From the NCBI GenBank assembly GCA_937135995.1, contig CAKZOF010000052.1, positions 1-5,005 of the forward strand: a stretch of 5,005 nucleotides of DNA, written 5' to 3'. The stretch comes from an uncultured Pyrinomonas sp. (GTDB lineage: Bacteria > Acidobacteriota > Blastocatellia > Pyrinomonadales > Pyrinomonadaceae). How positions within the stretch are numbered: position 1 is the stretch's first letter; every line of letters starts with the position of its first letter. Below are positions 4,845 through 5,005 of the stretch, in pieces. A program made the position numbers and the translations under genes. The notes under the pieces are model-generated. The model was given only the letters and a program-made list of their open reading frames with translations, was not told the DNA's origin and searched no databases.

Positions 4845-5005
4845 ATGAAATGTGTTACCTTTCGCCTATCTGTGATCTTGAGCCTTTGCCTAGCATTGCT
4901 TTCGATCGCTGAAATCGTCAGCACCCGAGCGGCATGGTTTAGCTGCAAAGTCAACAGACAAGATGGGAACTTTTGCCAGTTTGATGCCGGGTGCGATGGC
5001 GAATA
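4845..5005 (+). CDS. Small exported cysteine-containing protein, 3' end outside the window
   Basis: 53 complete codons are visible. The N-terminus has Lys2 and Arg7 followed by a hydrophobic core (about residues 8-22, LSVILSLCLALLSIA) and a possible signal peptidase I site around residues 27-30 (TRAA), so export is likely. There is no lipobox cysteine in the expected place. The visible mature part is short, polar and cysteine-containing (Cys34, Cys44, Cys50; also Cys3 and Cys15 in the leader), suggesting disulfides or a metal or cofactor site. Base composition is ~49% GC by hand count, clearly below the repeat gene. I do not recognise the family. With an FNR-type site upstream, a role tied to oxygen limitation or nitrogen oxides is a guess only. 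The rest of the gene is needed to judge its length. Confidence 0.65.
   Translation, partial: MKCVTFRLSVILSLCLALLSIAEIVSTRAAWFSCKVNRQDGNFCQFDAGCDGE

Noticed and set aside
4845..5005. Lipoprotein signal on the small exported protein
   Set aside because: Neither Cys15 nor Cys34 is preceded by a lipobox (L-[AS]-[GA]-C), so ordinary signal peptidase I export is more likely.

Overview
The window looks like a fragment of an Acidobacteriota chromosome or metagenomic contig. The class is perhaps Blastocatellia, but that is only an inference. The evidence is a TIGR03437-type 'Solibacter' domain next to PD40 propeller blades and lamin-tail/Ig-like repeats, a combination known mainly from acidobacterial exported proteins. 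The first ~240 bases do not fit. They are ~79% GC by hand count (the next 240 are ~67%), have an actinobacterial codon profile, and encode the tail of one gene and the first ~50 residues of a kinase-fold phosphotransferase (APH/fructosamine-kinase type).

Layout. Bases 1-73 hold the end of an unidentified reading frame. Bases 85-~240 hold the kinase N-lobe start, which breaks off just before its expected ATP-binding lysine. At ~220-241 it fuses in frame to a giant repeat protein, giving one open frame from 10 to 4254. This is most simply a chimeric join, so the true N-terminus of the giant protein is missing. From ~235 onward its order is PD40 blades, TIGR03437-type domain, then a regular [lamin-tail - Ig-like - Ig-like] x2 - lamin-tail array. 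Two of the three lamin-tail domains carry a dockerin-like calcium loop. The protein is probably exported or surface exposed.

Thirty-six bases downstream is a 148-residue Crp/Fnr-type sensor domain (4291-4737) with its dimerisation helix but no DNA-binding helix-turn-helix. It is followed by a 107-base AT-richer intergenic region with a perfect FNR/Dnr-type palindrome (TTGAT-N4-ATCAA, 4751-4764). The palindrome is placed as expected for a class II activated promoter. Next comes the start of a small exported cysteine-containing protein (from 4845), which runs off the window.

How the genes relate: the giant protein and the truncated regulator lie close enough to be co-transcribed. The small exported protein probably has its own promoter, controlled by an Fnr/Dnr-family activator encoded elsewhere, since the local Crp-like protein cannot bind DNA by itself. 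No RNA genes, CRISPR arrays, insertion sequences or clear terminators were seen.
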